64,000 bases of DNA from Bacilli bacterium. GTDB lineage: Bacteria > Bacillota_I > Bacilli_A > RF39 > UBA660. Below are positions 47,108 through 54,627 of this stretch, piece after piece. The position numbers and the translations under genes are program-made. The notes beneath the pieces were generated by a model. The model had not been told where the DNA came from and ran no database searches. It saw nothing but the letters and a program-made list of their open reading frames with translations. The stretch covers positions 1 through 64,000 of the forward strand of contig JAEDGC010000006.1 in assembly GCA_016297695.1 (NCBI GenBank). Direction: 5' to 3'. How positions within the stretch are numbered: the stretch's first letter is position 1; each line of letters starts with the position of its first letter.

Positions 47108-48394
47108 ATGATAGATATTAAATTAATAAGAGAAAACAAAGAATTAGTAAAAGAGAATATTGTTAATAAATTTCAAGATGAAAAATTAGTACTAGTAGAT
47201 GAGGTTTATGATTTTGATATAAGTGTTAGAGAAGCCCAAGCCCAAGCTGATGAACTAAAGGCTAAAAAAAATAAAATGAGTGCTGAAATTGGTGTTTTAA
47301 TGAAAGAAAAGAAAATAGAACAAGCCAATAAAATTAAAGAAGAAATAACTTCTATGGCTAAAAAAATTACTGAACTTGAAGAAAAACAAGAAAATTTAGC
47401 TAATGAAATTAAAAAGAGAATGATGGTTATACCAAATATTATTGATAAAAGTGTTCCGATTGGTAAAGATGATAGCGAAAATGTTGAAGTCAAACGTTTT
47501 GGAGAACCTATAGTTCCAGATTATGAAATACCATATCATGCAGATATTATTGAAAAATTAAATGGTATGGATAAAGAATCTGCTGGTAGAACTAGTGGAG
47601 AAGGTTTTTACTATTTACTTGGAGATATTGCAAGACTTCATGAAGCTATGATTGCCTATGCAAGAGATTATATGATTGATGCTGGATTTACTTATGCAAT
47701 TCCACCATTTATGATAAGAAGTGATGTTGTTACAGGAGTTATGTCATTTGCTGAAATGGAAGCAATGATGTATAAAATAGAAGGACAAGATTTATATTTA
47801 ATTGGAACAAGTGAACATTCTATGATTGGTAAATTCAAAGGACAAATGTTAAATAAAAATGAATTACCAATTAAAATGACATCTTATTCTCCTTGTTTTA
47901 GAAAAGAAGGTGGAGCTCATGGCTTAGAAGAAAGAGGACTTTATAGAGTTCACCAATTTGAAAAACAAGAAATGATAGTTATTTGTAATCCAGAAGAAGC
48001 TATGGATTATTATAATAAAATGTGGAAACTAACAGTAGAAATATTTAGAAATTGGGATATCCCAGTAAGACAATTAGAATGTTGTAGTGGTGATTTGGCT
48101 GATTTAAAAGTTAAATCTTGTGATATTGAAGCTTGGAGTCCACGTCAACAAAAATACTTTGAAGTAGGATCTTGTTCTACCCTTGGCGATGCCCAAGCAA
48201 GAAGATTAGGTATTCGTGTAAAAGGTGAAAATGGCAATTACTATCCAACAACATTAAATAATACAGTAGTAGCATCACCAAGAGGACTTATTGCATTATT
48301 AGAAAACAATTATAATGAAGATGGAAGTATTAGAATACCAAAAGCCTTACAACCATACATGGGTGGAAAAGAAAGAATTGAAAAAGTTAAATAA
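47108..48394 (+). CDS. serS: Seryl-tRNA synthetase
   Basis: About 428 residues. The N-terminal long coiled-coil arm is at residues 30-110. Class II motif 2 is FRKEGGAHGLEERGLYRVHQF (key part GLEERGLYRVHQF), and motif 3 lies after EVGSCSTLGDAQARRLGIR. ATG 47108 has TAGGAGG upstream; the frame extends back into the T-box but that part is not protein. Regulated by the T-box just upstream. A terminator follows. Confidence 0.96.
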   Translation: MIDIKLIRENKELVKENIVNKFQDEKLVLVDEVYDFDISVREAQAQADELKAKKNKMSAEIGVLMKEKKIEQANKIKEEITSMAKKITELEEKQENLANEIKKRMMVIPNIIDKSVPIGKDDSENVEVKRFGEPIVPDYEIPYHADIIEKLNGMDKESAGRTSGEGFYYLLGDIARLHEAMIAYARDYMIDAGFTYAIPPFMIRSDVVTGVMSFAEMEAMMYKIEGQDLYLIGTSEHSMIGKFKGQMLNKNELPIKMTSYSPCFRKEGGAHGLEERGLYRVHQFEKQEMIVICNPEEAMDYYNKMWKLTVEIFRNWDIPVRQLECCSGDLADLKVKSCDIEAWSPRQQKYFEVGSCSTLGDAQARRLGIRVKGENGNYYPTTLNNTVVASPRGLIALLENNYNEDGSIRIPKALQPYMGGKERIEKVK

Positions 48395-48410
48395 TTTAAA
48401 AGCATGTAAA

Positions 48411-48444
48411 ATGATGTAAAGTTATGTGCTTGCATCATTTTTTT
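48411..48444 (+). terminator. Terminator after serS
   Basis: ATGATG paired with CATCAT, with further weak pairing inside, followed by seven T; related to the hairpin at 6801. Confidence 0.7.
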
Positions 48445-48445
48445 G

Positions 48446-48474
48446 TTGAAAGCAATATTTTTAAATGTTAAAAT
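48446..48474 (+). promoter_or_regulatory. Promoter of the DGR target gene
   Basis: TTGAAA, 17-nt spacer, TAAAAT, 26 bases before the ATG. Confidence 0.65.
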
Positions 48475-48500
48475 GAAATTAATGATAGGAGAGAGTGAAA

Positions 48501-49388
48501 ATGAATAAGAAAAAAGTGATAGTACCTATAGTGGCAGGTGTAGCAACTTTAGGAATATTAACTGGAGTATCATATGCATACTTTAGTGCCAAGATAACAG
48601 AAAATAATAAAACAGAAACAATAATGAAATCTAATGAATTAGGACTTACATTTACAGGAGTATCAGAAATAAATGCAAATAGCATGATACCAGGAGATAG
48701 TTTTACAAAAACATTTAGTGTAGAAAATACAAGTAATAGAGCAGTAACATATAATATTTATATGGAAAATATCACAAATGAATTTAATGAAGATTTAGTA
48801 TATACACTAACAGATGATAATGGAGAAGTAGTATCAGAAACAGCCTTACCAGTAACAAATACTGGAAAGTCATATTTAAAGACAAATATATCAATAGATA
48901 CTGGTGTAACAAAAAACTATACATTAAAAATAGAATATAAATACTTAGATACACCACAAAATGATTATCAAGGTTCTTCATTTAATGCAACACTAGGAAT
49001 AGATACGGAACAAATTCAAGAAGAAGTTGCATGGGTACCAGCATACTATGCCTTTGGGGACCCAACAACAAGTAGTGCAACAGATTATACAACATTAGGA
49101 AGAAATGTATTTGTAGGATTAGATTCAGATGGAAGTCAAAAAGGAGTATGTATAGTAAGAAATGGAGAATTAGCTTGCTTCAAAAATAATAACTGGGATG
49201 AAGAACAAAATCATATCCAAGAAGTATTTTCAGATATTAGCTGCACCTCTAACAGCTATACCGTGGATTGCAACGATGGCTATTTCGGCTGCTACGTTAA
49301 TTCGGATGGCGACGTGGCTTGCGGCGATAATTTGGCTGGCTTTGCCTGCGATGTCAATTCGTCTGGCCGTGTGAATTGCGCTGGGTAG
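48501..49388 (+). CDS. DGR target: SipW-type surface protein with Cys/Asn-rich variable C terminus
   Basis: About 295 residues. Residues 1-170 are the SipW/TasA-like export module ([34 protein letters not shown]), nearly identical to the 6893 protein. Residues about 172-248 are a pilin-like domain (GVCIVRNGELACFKNNNW). The last 49 or so residues lie in the variable repeat and are built from short C-x-VNSxG-x-V-x-C units (CYVNSDGDVAC, CDVNSSGRVNC). This is not a C-type-lectin end. ATG 48501 is preferred to GTG 48495 by the AGGAGAG spacing. The TAGTAG double stop lies inside the repeat, shared with the template. Confidence 0.85.
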   Translation: MNKKKVIVPIVAGVATLGILTGVSYAYFSAKITENNKTETIMKSNELGLTFTGVSEINANSMIPGDSFTKTFSVENTSNRAVTYNIYMENITNEFNEDLVYTLTDDNGEVVSETALPVTNTGKSYLKTNISIDTGVTKNYTLKIEYKYLDTPQNDYQGSSFNATLGIDTEQIQEEVAWVPAYYAFGDPTTSSATDYTTLGRNVFVGLDSDGSQKGVCIVRNGELACFKNNNWDEEQNHIQEVFSDISCTSNSYTVDCNDGYFGCYVNSDGDVACGDNLAGFACDVNSSGRVNCAG

Positions 49389-49398
49389 TAGTCCCGCC
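49240..49398 (+). repeat. DGR variable repeat (VR)
   Basis: Aligns without gaps to 49548-49706 over 159 bases. By hand count there are about 32 differences, about 22 of them at template adenines (for example AAC to GGC, GCC or ACC, AAT to GAT, GCT or CGT). The final bases TAGTAGTCCCGCC are identical and act as the probable initiation of mutagenic homing region. About ten differences are at non-A sites. Confidence 0.92.
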
Positions 49399-49422
49399 GC
49401 GAAATCTAGTAATCTTTAATCT

Positions 49423-49443
49423 ATCTTTTGTGAAACAAAAGAT
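49423..49443. other. Hairpin 24 bases after the VR
   Basis: ATCTTTTGT-GAA-ACAAAAGAT, 9-bp stem. In Bordetella-phage DGRs a hairpin with a GAAA loop just after the VR helps target retrohoming; size and position here are similar. Confidence 0.6.
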
Positions 49444-49496
49444 ATTGAGGAGCAAAGCGACGAATGGTGCCGAACGATAAGTGTAGGCACAAATTT

Positions 49497-49527
49497 TACG
49501 GGAGATATGATATTAATATCTCCCGTA
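49497..49527. other. Strong hairpin just before the template repeat
   Basis: TACGGGAGATAT-GATATTA-ATATCTCCCGTA, perfect 12-bp stem, no T tract after it. Lies 20 bases before the TR. Confidence 0.75.
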
Positions 49528-49547
49528 GGGATATTCTGTTTAAAAGT

Positions 49548-49706
49548 GCTGCAACTCTAACAGCTCTAACGTAGATTGCAATGGTGACGATTTCAACTGC
49601 AACGTTAATTCGAATGGCTTTGTGAATTGCAACGATAATTCGACTAACGCTAACTGCAATGTCAATTCGTCTGGCAATGTGAATTGCACTGAGTAGTAGT
49701 CCCGCC
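49548..49706 (+). ncRNA. DGR template repeat (TR)
   Basis: 159 bases matching the VR but rich in AAC/AAT codons (TGCAACTCTAAC, TTCAACTGCAAC, GGCAATGTGAATTGC), the substrate for adenine-directed mutagenesis. It lies between the target gene and the Avd/RT genes, the standard VR-TR-avd-RT order. It is GC-richer than the surroundings. Read in the target frame it would encode a poly-Asn form of the same Cys module, ending in TAGTAG. Probably transcribed as a non-coding RNA together with avd and RT. Confidence 0.92.
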
Positions 49707-49892
49707 TATTTTTCTATATTACTTATTTTATGATTAAATGTTATGAAATTAAGAATAGAAAACAAGAATATTCCATGTGGTAACACAAAATATATGTAGT
49801 AAATGAAAATTTAGATTAGTAATATTAATTAAAATGAAAGTCTTTATTTTCTATAATTACTACATTTTTTTTGTAAAAAAAATGAGGTAAAT

Positions 49893-49952
49893 ATGGATGA
49901 AAAGAAAAAAGAAAAGTTAGATAAAAAATATGAAAAATATAAAAATACATGA
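49893..49952 (+). CDS. Possible 19-residue leader ORF before avd
   Basis: ATG 49893, preceded by GAGGTAAAT, encodes MDEKKKEKLDKKYEKYKNT and stops at TGA 49950-49952. It overlaps the upstream part of the Avd frame in another frame. It could be a leader peptide or chance. Confidence 0.25.
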   Translation: MDEKKKEKLDKKYEKYKNT

Positions 49953-50034
49953 AAATCTTATAATAGCAAAGCAAGCTAGAAAAACAATTTGAAATATTGA
50001 AAAAAATGCAATTAATTTTCCTATACAATATAAA
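49930..50034 (+). other. In-frame upstream part of Avd, closed by a TGA codon
   Basis: From ATG 49930 the frame reads MKNIKIHENLIIAKQARKTI, then TGA at 49990-49992, then NIEKNAINFPIQYK, joining the Avd frame exactly. The pieces resemble the first helix and the FP turn of Avd proteins. So avd either lost its start region to a nonsense mutation or starts further downstream. Confidence 0.6.
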
Positions 50035-50289
50035 GTGCTAAGAGATAGAATAATTGATTCATGTTATTCTATGTTAGAACTTATTTATAGAGCAAATATA
50101 TTTCAAGATATAAAAGATAAAAAAGAAATAGTTATTAAAATTCAAATGTTAAATTTTTATTTAGAAGAGGCATTACATAAAGAATTAATAAAAAACAAGA
50201 AATTTGAAAGTTATGTTAATCATTTAATTGATATAGATAAAATGACAAGAGCGTGGTTTAGTTATGAAACGAGTAAACAATCTTTATAA
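50035..50289 (+). CDS. avd: Avd-like DGR accessory variability protein, N-terminally interrupted
   Basis: An 84-residue all-helical basic protein (from GTG 50035), with LRDRIIDSCYSMLELIYRAN, LNFYLEEALHKE and a final IDKMTRAWFSYE, the layout of the four-helix Avd/bAvd family. Avd forms a pentamer that binds the RT and TR RNA and is needed for cDNA synthesis. The intact family length is about 110-125 residues, matching the extended frame from 49930 if the TGA at 49990 were a sense codon. No clear ribosome site precedes GTG 50035. It overlaps the RT gene by 26 bases. Confidence 0.75.
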   Translation: MLRDRIIDSCYSMLELIYRANIFQDIKDKKEIVIKIQMLNFYLEEALHKELIKNKKFESYVNHLIDIDKMTRAWFSYETSKQSL

Positions 50290-51403
50290 AGAAACTTATA
50301 AATTAGATAATATTGAAAAAATGATAGATGTTGTATGTTCAAAAGTGAAAAATAAAAAAAGAGCAGAGAATTTTTTATTGTATAAAGCTGAACATATAAT
50401 TAATATAAAGAATCGAATAATGAATAAAGAATTTAGCTTTAATAAGTATAATATATTTTTTATTACTGATCCTAAATGTAGAGTAATAATGTCTCAAAAT
50501 ATTGAAGATAAAGTAATAAATCATTTATTTGCTAATTATTTTTTAGTAAATGTATTTGAAAATACTTATACAAATTCAATGTGTGCAACTAGAATTGGTA
50601 AAGGTACAAAATATGGGATTGATTTATTAAAGAGATATATAAATGAAATAAAATATAAAAATGATAATTTCTATTATCTTAAAATAGATATAAAAAAATA
50701 TTTTTATAATATAGACCATGAGGTATTAAAACAGATATTAAGAAGAAAAATTAAAGATAAAGATGCTTTAGAAGTATTAGATAAAATTATTGATTCTACT
50801 GATTGTACATATATTAATAAACATGTATCAAAAATAAAAAAAACACGCATTGATTATTTAATAAAAAATAAGTGTAATAAAAATTCTATTAAAGAAGTTA
50901 TGGAAATACCAGAATATAAATTTGGTAAAGGTTGTGCAATTGGGAATCAAACATCTCAAGCATTTGGTTTAATATATTTGAATGAAATTAATCATTATAT
51001 GAAAGAAAAATTACAATTGAAATATGTAATTAATTATATGGATGATTTTGTTATTTTACATTCGAGTAAAGAATATTTAAATGAATGCCTAAAAATTATT
51101 AGGAATAAATTATTTAAAGAATATAAATTAGAATTGAATGAAAATAAAACTATGATAAATAGTATAAAAAATGGTATAGATTTTTTAGGATATAGATTCT
51201 TTTTAAAAAATAAAAAACTAATTGTAAAATTAAGAAATAGAACGAAGAATAATTTTAAAAGAAAAGTAAAAGATTTACAATTACTTAAGAGGCATGGTTA
51301 TATAACTAATTTAAAATTTTTAAGTATGATGTCAAGTTATAAGGGAATGATGATTCATGGAAATTGTAATTTTCTTTATTATAAATATATGAATATAAAG
51401 TGA
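50264..51403 (+). CDS. DGR-type reverse transcriptase
   Basis: A 379-residue reverse transcriptase. Motifs in order: YLKIDIKKYFYNIDHE (catalytic Asp, residue about 140), KGCAIGNQTSQAFG containing the DGR signature [ILV]GxxxSQ in motif 4 (about 225), YMDDF catalytic box (about 258), and NGIDFLGYRFF. Group II intron maturase, retron and CRISPR RT features are absent. The IGNQTSQ motif, with Avd, TR and VR adjacent, makes the DGR assignment firm. It makes adenine-mutagenised cDNA from TR RNA. Intact with a TGA stop. Confidence 0.95.
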   Translation: MKRVNNLYKETYKLDNIEKMIDVVCSKVKNKKRAENFLLYKAEHIINIKNRIMNKEFSFNKYNIFFITDPKCRVIMSQNIEDKVINHLFANYFLVNVFENTYTNSMCATRIGKGTKYGIDLLKRYINEIKYKNDNFYYLKIDIKKYFYNIDHEVLKQILRRKIKDKDALEVLDKIIDSTDCTYINKHVSKIKKTRIDYLIKNKCNKNSIKEVMEIPEYKFGKGCAIGNQTSQAFGLIYLNEINHYMKEKLQLKYVINYMDDFVILHSSKEYLNECLKIIRNKLFKEYKLELNENKTMINSIKNGIDFLGYRFFLKNKKLIVKLRNRTKNNFKRKVKDLQLLKRHGYITNLKFLSMMSSYKGMMIHGNCNFLYYKYMNIK

Positions 51404-51460
51404 TAATAAATTATTTGATTATATTAGTTTTAATAATAAAATAAATAAAATTTCTCTGTT

Positions 51461-51489
51461 TTGCATTTTTATTTAAAATACTTTATAAT
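51461..51489 (+). promoter_or_regulatory. Promoter after the DGR
   Basis: TTGCAT, 17-nt spacer, TATAAT. Confidence 0.55.
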
Positions 51490-51519
51490 TAATTAGAGAA
51501 AATGAGGTAAAAATAGATT

Positions 51520-51777
51520 ATGGAAGAAGATTATATAACAAAAGATATAGAAAAAAATATGTTAAAAAATTTAGAAAACGGCTTGCTTTTAAGTGATGCC
51601 CATATTGAAATACTAGAACGTTATGGGTTTGATTATAAAAAGTATGGTTCAATAAATGAATTAATTTATGATATTGAAGAGTTTTTAAATGAAGAAGGAG
51701 ATAGTGATTGTGGTGATTTAGATTGGGTTTCACAAGACTTATCTGAACGTAATTATTATGCTAATACTAATAAATAA
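51520..51777 (+). CDS. Small acidic protein of unknown function
   Basis: An 85-residue soluble, acidic protein (ILERYGFDYKKYGSINELI, then an acidic tail). No family recognised. It has its own promoter and the ribosome site AATGAGGTAAAAA. It lies just after the DGR but nothing shows a functional link. Confidence 0.55.
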   Translation: MEEDYITKDIEKNMLKNLENGLLLSDAHIEILERYGFDYKKYGSINELIYDIEEFLNEEGDSDCGDLDWVSQDLSERNYYANTNK

Positions 51778-51841
51778 AAAAATTAGCTTTTTTTAATTAT
51801 AAAAATATTGTATAATTATTATTAGAATAAAGGGTGATAAA

Positions 51842-52942
51842 ATGAAAATATTATGTATGGGTAAAATTACTTATGATTACAGTTTACCAATAGATGGATT
51901 TCCAATTGAAGGTTTAAAGTATGAATTAAAGGAGAAAGTTGAATCAAGTGGTGGTGGAGCATGTAATGTAGCTTATGCTTTAGCAAAATGGAAAGAAGAA
52001 GTTTATTTATCTGGGGCTGTAGGTGGCGATGATTTAGGAAATAAAATAAAGAAGGATTTAACAGATGCTGGTGTTAAAGCACATACTATAGAAACTGTTT
52101 TTGAATCTAAAACTCCTATTTCATTTATTCTAATAAACAAAACTTCTGGTAATAGGACGGTATTTTCTATTTGTGAAACAGAACCACATGTTAAAAAATA
52201 TGAATTTGATTTTCTTCCAGAAATTATTTATTTAGATGGGTATGAATATACATCTGGAATAAGTGTTGTAAATAAATATCCTAATGCTATAACTGTATTA
52301 GATGCTGGTGATTATACAAAATCTAATGTAGAACTTTGTAAATATGCAAAATATATAATTGCAAGTCAAAATTTTGCTGAACAATTAACTGGTATTCAAG
52401 CTGATTTTAATAACCCAACTACGTTACTTGAACTTTATAAAAAGATTGCTATTAAATATAGTAATAGTACAGTTATTATTACTTTAAAAGAACATGGTGC
52501 TATATATTTAGATAATAATCAAATTAAAGTAATGCCTGGATTAAAAGTTGAAAATATTAAAGATTCAACTGGAGTTGGAGATATTTTCCACGCAGCTTTT
52601 ATTGCTGGATTATCTAGGGGATATGAAATTGAAAAAATAATAAGAATTGCAAATATTGCTGCTGGATTATCATTAAGTAAGATAGGAGCACAAAAATCTG
52701 TACCACTATTTAGTGATATAGCAAATTACTATGAATCAAAATTTGGACCAATTGATGCACCTGTTAGTGGTGACAATGTGGTTAATTCAAATGTTAATGA
52801 AAATAAACCAAATATTAGTGAAGCAGCAACTCAAAATATACCTGATCAATCATCAGCAGTTCAACCTCAAATAGATAATAGTCAAGTTAATACAACAAAT
52901 ACAACAACAACTACTGGTGAAAATAATGATGGTATTAAATAA
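51842..52942 (+). CDS. PfkB-family sugar kinase with a disordered C-terminal tail
   Basis: A 366-residue ribokinase-like protein. Glycine motif SSGGGACNVAYALAKW at residues about 37-52, GAVGGDDLG, and the PfkB signature STGVGDIFHAAFIAG with the catalytic Asp around residue 245. A tail of about 65 residues rich in N, Q, S and T follows the kinase core, unusual for the family. Substrate unknown (sugar or nucleoside). Overlaps the Smr gene. Confidence 0.85.
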   Translation: MKILCMGKITYDYSLPIDGFPIEGLKYELKEKVESSGGGACNVAYALAKWKEEVYLSGAVGGDDLGNKIKKDLTDAGVKAHTIETVFESKTPISFILINKTSGNRTVFSICETEPHVKKYEFDFLPEIIYLDGYEYTSGISVVNKYPNAITVLDAGDYTKSNVELCKYAKYIIASQNFAEQLTGIQADFNNPTTLLELYKKIAIKYSNSTVIITLKEHGAIYLDNNQIKVMPGLKVENIKDSTGVGDIFHAAFIAGLSRGYEIEKIIRIANIAAGLSLSKIGAQKSVPLFSDIANYYESKFGPIDAPVSGDNVVNSNVNENKPNISEAATQNIPDQSSAVQPQIDNSQVNTTNTTTTTGENNDGIK

Positions 52943-53177
52943 ATATCCTAAATTGGATGTACATGGCGAAACTACTCAAACAGTAGTTTTTGTTGTAAAT
53001 GATTTCTTAAATGATAATTATAAAATGAAAAATAAATATGTTGTAATAATTCATGGCAAAGGAACGGGAAAACTAAAACAAAAAGTTCATGAAATATTAA
53101 AAAATAGTCAAATTGTAAATAGATTTGAATTAGATATTGATAATTTAGGTCAAACGATAATTGAATTAAAAATATAG
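52926..53177 (+). CDS. Small Smr-domain protein
   Basis: About 83 residues, essentially one Smr domain: LDVHGETTQTVVFVVNDFL and VVIIHGKGTGKLKQKVHEIL (motifs LDxHG and HGxGxGxL). Stand-alone Smr domains act on nucleic acids; a subset are ribosome-rescue endonucleases, as MutS2/SmrB relatives. Starts inside the PfkB gene, so co-transcribed. Confidence 0.8.
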   Translation: MMVLNKYPKLDVHGETTQTVVFVVNDFLNDNYKMKNKYVVIIHGKGTGKLKQKVHEILKNSQIVNRFELDIDNLGQTIIELKI

Positions 53178-53250
53178 TTTGCTGAATAAAAATTCTAAAA
53201 TTAAAACATAATTAATATACAAACGAGAATATATGTTTGTTCGACATAAT

Positions 53251-53279
53251 TTGACATTTTCTAAAATATGTGCTAAAAT
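53251..53279 (+). promoter_or_regulatory. Upstream copy of a duplicated promoter
   Basis: TTGACA, 17-nt spacer, TAAAAT. Shares AATTTGACATTTT and TGTGCTA with the copy 82 bases downstream. Confidence 0.7.
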
Positions 53280-53332
53280 ACAAACATACATAAGAGAAAA
53301 TAGCAAGAAAAAGTGTTGAGATATACATAAAT

Positions 53333-53361
53333 TTGACATTTTTTGCTGTTTGTGCTATAAT
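53333..53361 (+). promoter_or_regulatory. Downstream copy of a duplicated promoter, full consensus
   Basis: TTGACA, 17-nt spacer, TATAAT, followed by GGGGGA and ATG 53394. Probably the main promoter of the next gene. Confidence 0.85.
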
Positions 53362-53393
53362 GTATATATCAGAACATAAAGGGGGAATTGTTA

Positions 53394-53813
53394 ATGAAAG
53401 GTTATGTTTTAGATTATATAGATGAAAATGAATATCATAAATTAGAGAGAGCTTTAAAAAAATATAATATGATAGCTTATAAAAAGTTAAATTTTGAATA
53501 TTATCCATCTTTAAGAAATGGTGAGTTTATTGGAGAATTAGTATCACAAAATAAAAAAGCTGGTACAGAAACTTATGAATTAAAACTACCAAGTGATAAG
53601 ATGTTTGCTCAAGTACACGGTGAAGTTAAATTACATTATACTGTATATAAAAAAGAAGAAACAGTTATGTTAGATACTATTACACCATCTGAAATATTAC
53701 TTGAAGGACATATGTCAGAATTAAAAACTTATAAAGGTATTATGATTTCTAAAGCTAATGCTAGTAAAGATAAATTTAAAATTGACTTATTAAATATGTT
53801 ACAAGATAAATAA
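53394..53813 (+). CDS. Hypothetical protein behind a tandem promoter
   Basis: A protein of about 139 residues, no signal or membrane segment; alternating charged strands (YYPSLRNGEFIGELVSQNKK, KLPSDKMFAQVHGEVKLHY abbreviated) suggest a beta-rich fold. No family recognised. Strong ribosome site GGGGG eight bases before ATG 53394, and two consensus promoters: it should be highly expressed or tightly switched. Confidence 0.65.
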   Translation: MKGYVLDYIDENEYHKLERALKKYNMIAYKKLNFEYYPSLRNGEFIGELVSQNKKAGTETYELKLPSDKMFAQVHGEVKLHYTVYKKEETVMLDTITPSEILLEGHMSELKTYKGIMISKANASKDKFKIDLLNMLQDK

Positions 53814-53836
53814 TTTATTTTAGAATAAAAAGGGTT

Positions 53837-53861
53837 GAAAGCTTTAAAAGCTTTCTTTTTT
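53837..53861 (+). terminator. Terminator after the hypothetical gene
   Basis: GAAAGCTT-TAA-AAGCTTTC followed by seven T. Confidence 0.8.
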
Positions 53862-53872
53862 TAACCTTATGC

Positions 53873-53901
53873 TTGGAAAAAAAATACTATTATGTTATAA
53901 T
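53873..53901 (+). promoter_or_regulatory. Promoter of the tyrosine-kinase operon
   Basis: TTGGAA, 17-nt spacer, TATAAT, then AAAGAGGT before the start. Confidence 0.65.
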
Positions 53902-53928
53902 AAATTTAAGAATAAAGAGGTATAAGAT

Positions 53929-54627
53929 ATGACACAAGAAATAGATTTAAAAAGAGTATTTGATAATTTTAAACAAAGAATAGTTTTAATTGCTTTTATA
54001 ACTTTTTTAAGTTGTGCTTTAGTAAGCATTTATGCTATGTTTTTAGAAAAACCTTATTACAAGTCAACTACGACTTTAGTTCTTACGGGTGTTTCAAATA
54101 GTAATTCGAAAGATGATGCTATTACTACTAATGATTTAACGATAAATTCAAAACTAGTTGCAACTTATCAAGAAATAATAAAAAGTAAAAAAGTTTTAAA
54201 TCAAGTAATTAATGATTTAAATTTAGATATATCAATTGATGAACTTGCTGAAAAAATTACAGTATCTGCAGTAAATGAAACAGAAATAATTTCTATTACA
54301 GTAACTAATAAAAATCCACAAACTTGTAGTAAAATTGCTAATAAAGTTGCTAAAGTTTTTAGTGATGAAGTATCAAAAATATATAATATTGAAAACGTTA
54401 GTGTTTTAGATTATGCAGAGATTCCTGAAACTTCAGCAAATATGAGTTATGTTAAAAAAATGCTTTTAGGGTTAGCTTTAGGACTTTTTGCCGGATGTTT
54501 AATAGCTTTTGTATTAGCTTATTTTGATACAACTGTAAAAACTGTCGAACAAATTGAAGAAATTACAAAATTACCAATTCTTGGAAGAGTACCTAATTAT
54601 AATGATAAAAGAAAGGGTAGAAAATAA
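53929..54627 (+). CDS. cpsC: CpsC/CapA-like membrane modulator (Wzz domain)
   Basis: A 232-residue protein with two membrane helices (residues about 19-39 and 178-200) flanking an extracellular Wzz domain (YKSTTTLVLTG, TYQEIIKSKKVLNQVI, with the proline region after it). It is the transmembrane partner of the BY-kinase encoded next. It ends YNDKRKGRK inside the cell. Overlaps the kinase start by one base. Confidence 0.88.
   Translation: MTQEIDLKRVFDNFKQRIVLIAFITFLSCALVSIYAMFLEKPYYKSTTTLVLTGVSNSNSKDDAITTNDLTINSKLVATYQEIIKSKKVLNQVINDLNLDISIDELAEKITVSAVNETEIISITVTNKNPQTCSKIANKVAKVFSDEVSKIYNIENVSVLDYAEIPETSANMSYVKKMLLGLALGLFAGCLIAFVLAYFDTTVKTVEQIEEITKLPILGRVPNYNDKRKGRK

Larger units (their letters stand above)
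48398..49010 (+). repeat. Duplicated block, copy 2: upstream region plus N-terminal coding part
   Basis: Near-identical to 6785-7405, including the hairpin ATGATG...CATCAT, the promoter, AGGAGAGAGTGAAAATGAA and the first 170 or so codons. Confidence 0.8.

Noticed and set aside
49990..49992. General reassignment of TGA to tryptophan
   Set aside because: polC, polA, the giant repeat protein and other large genes use TGG throughout and contain no in-frame TGA; several genes stop at TGA.
53221..53245. LexA (SOS) box near 53225-53242
   Set aside because: GAGAATATATGTTTGTTCG lacks the CGAAC-N4-GTTCG symmetry of the Gram-positive consensus.
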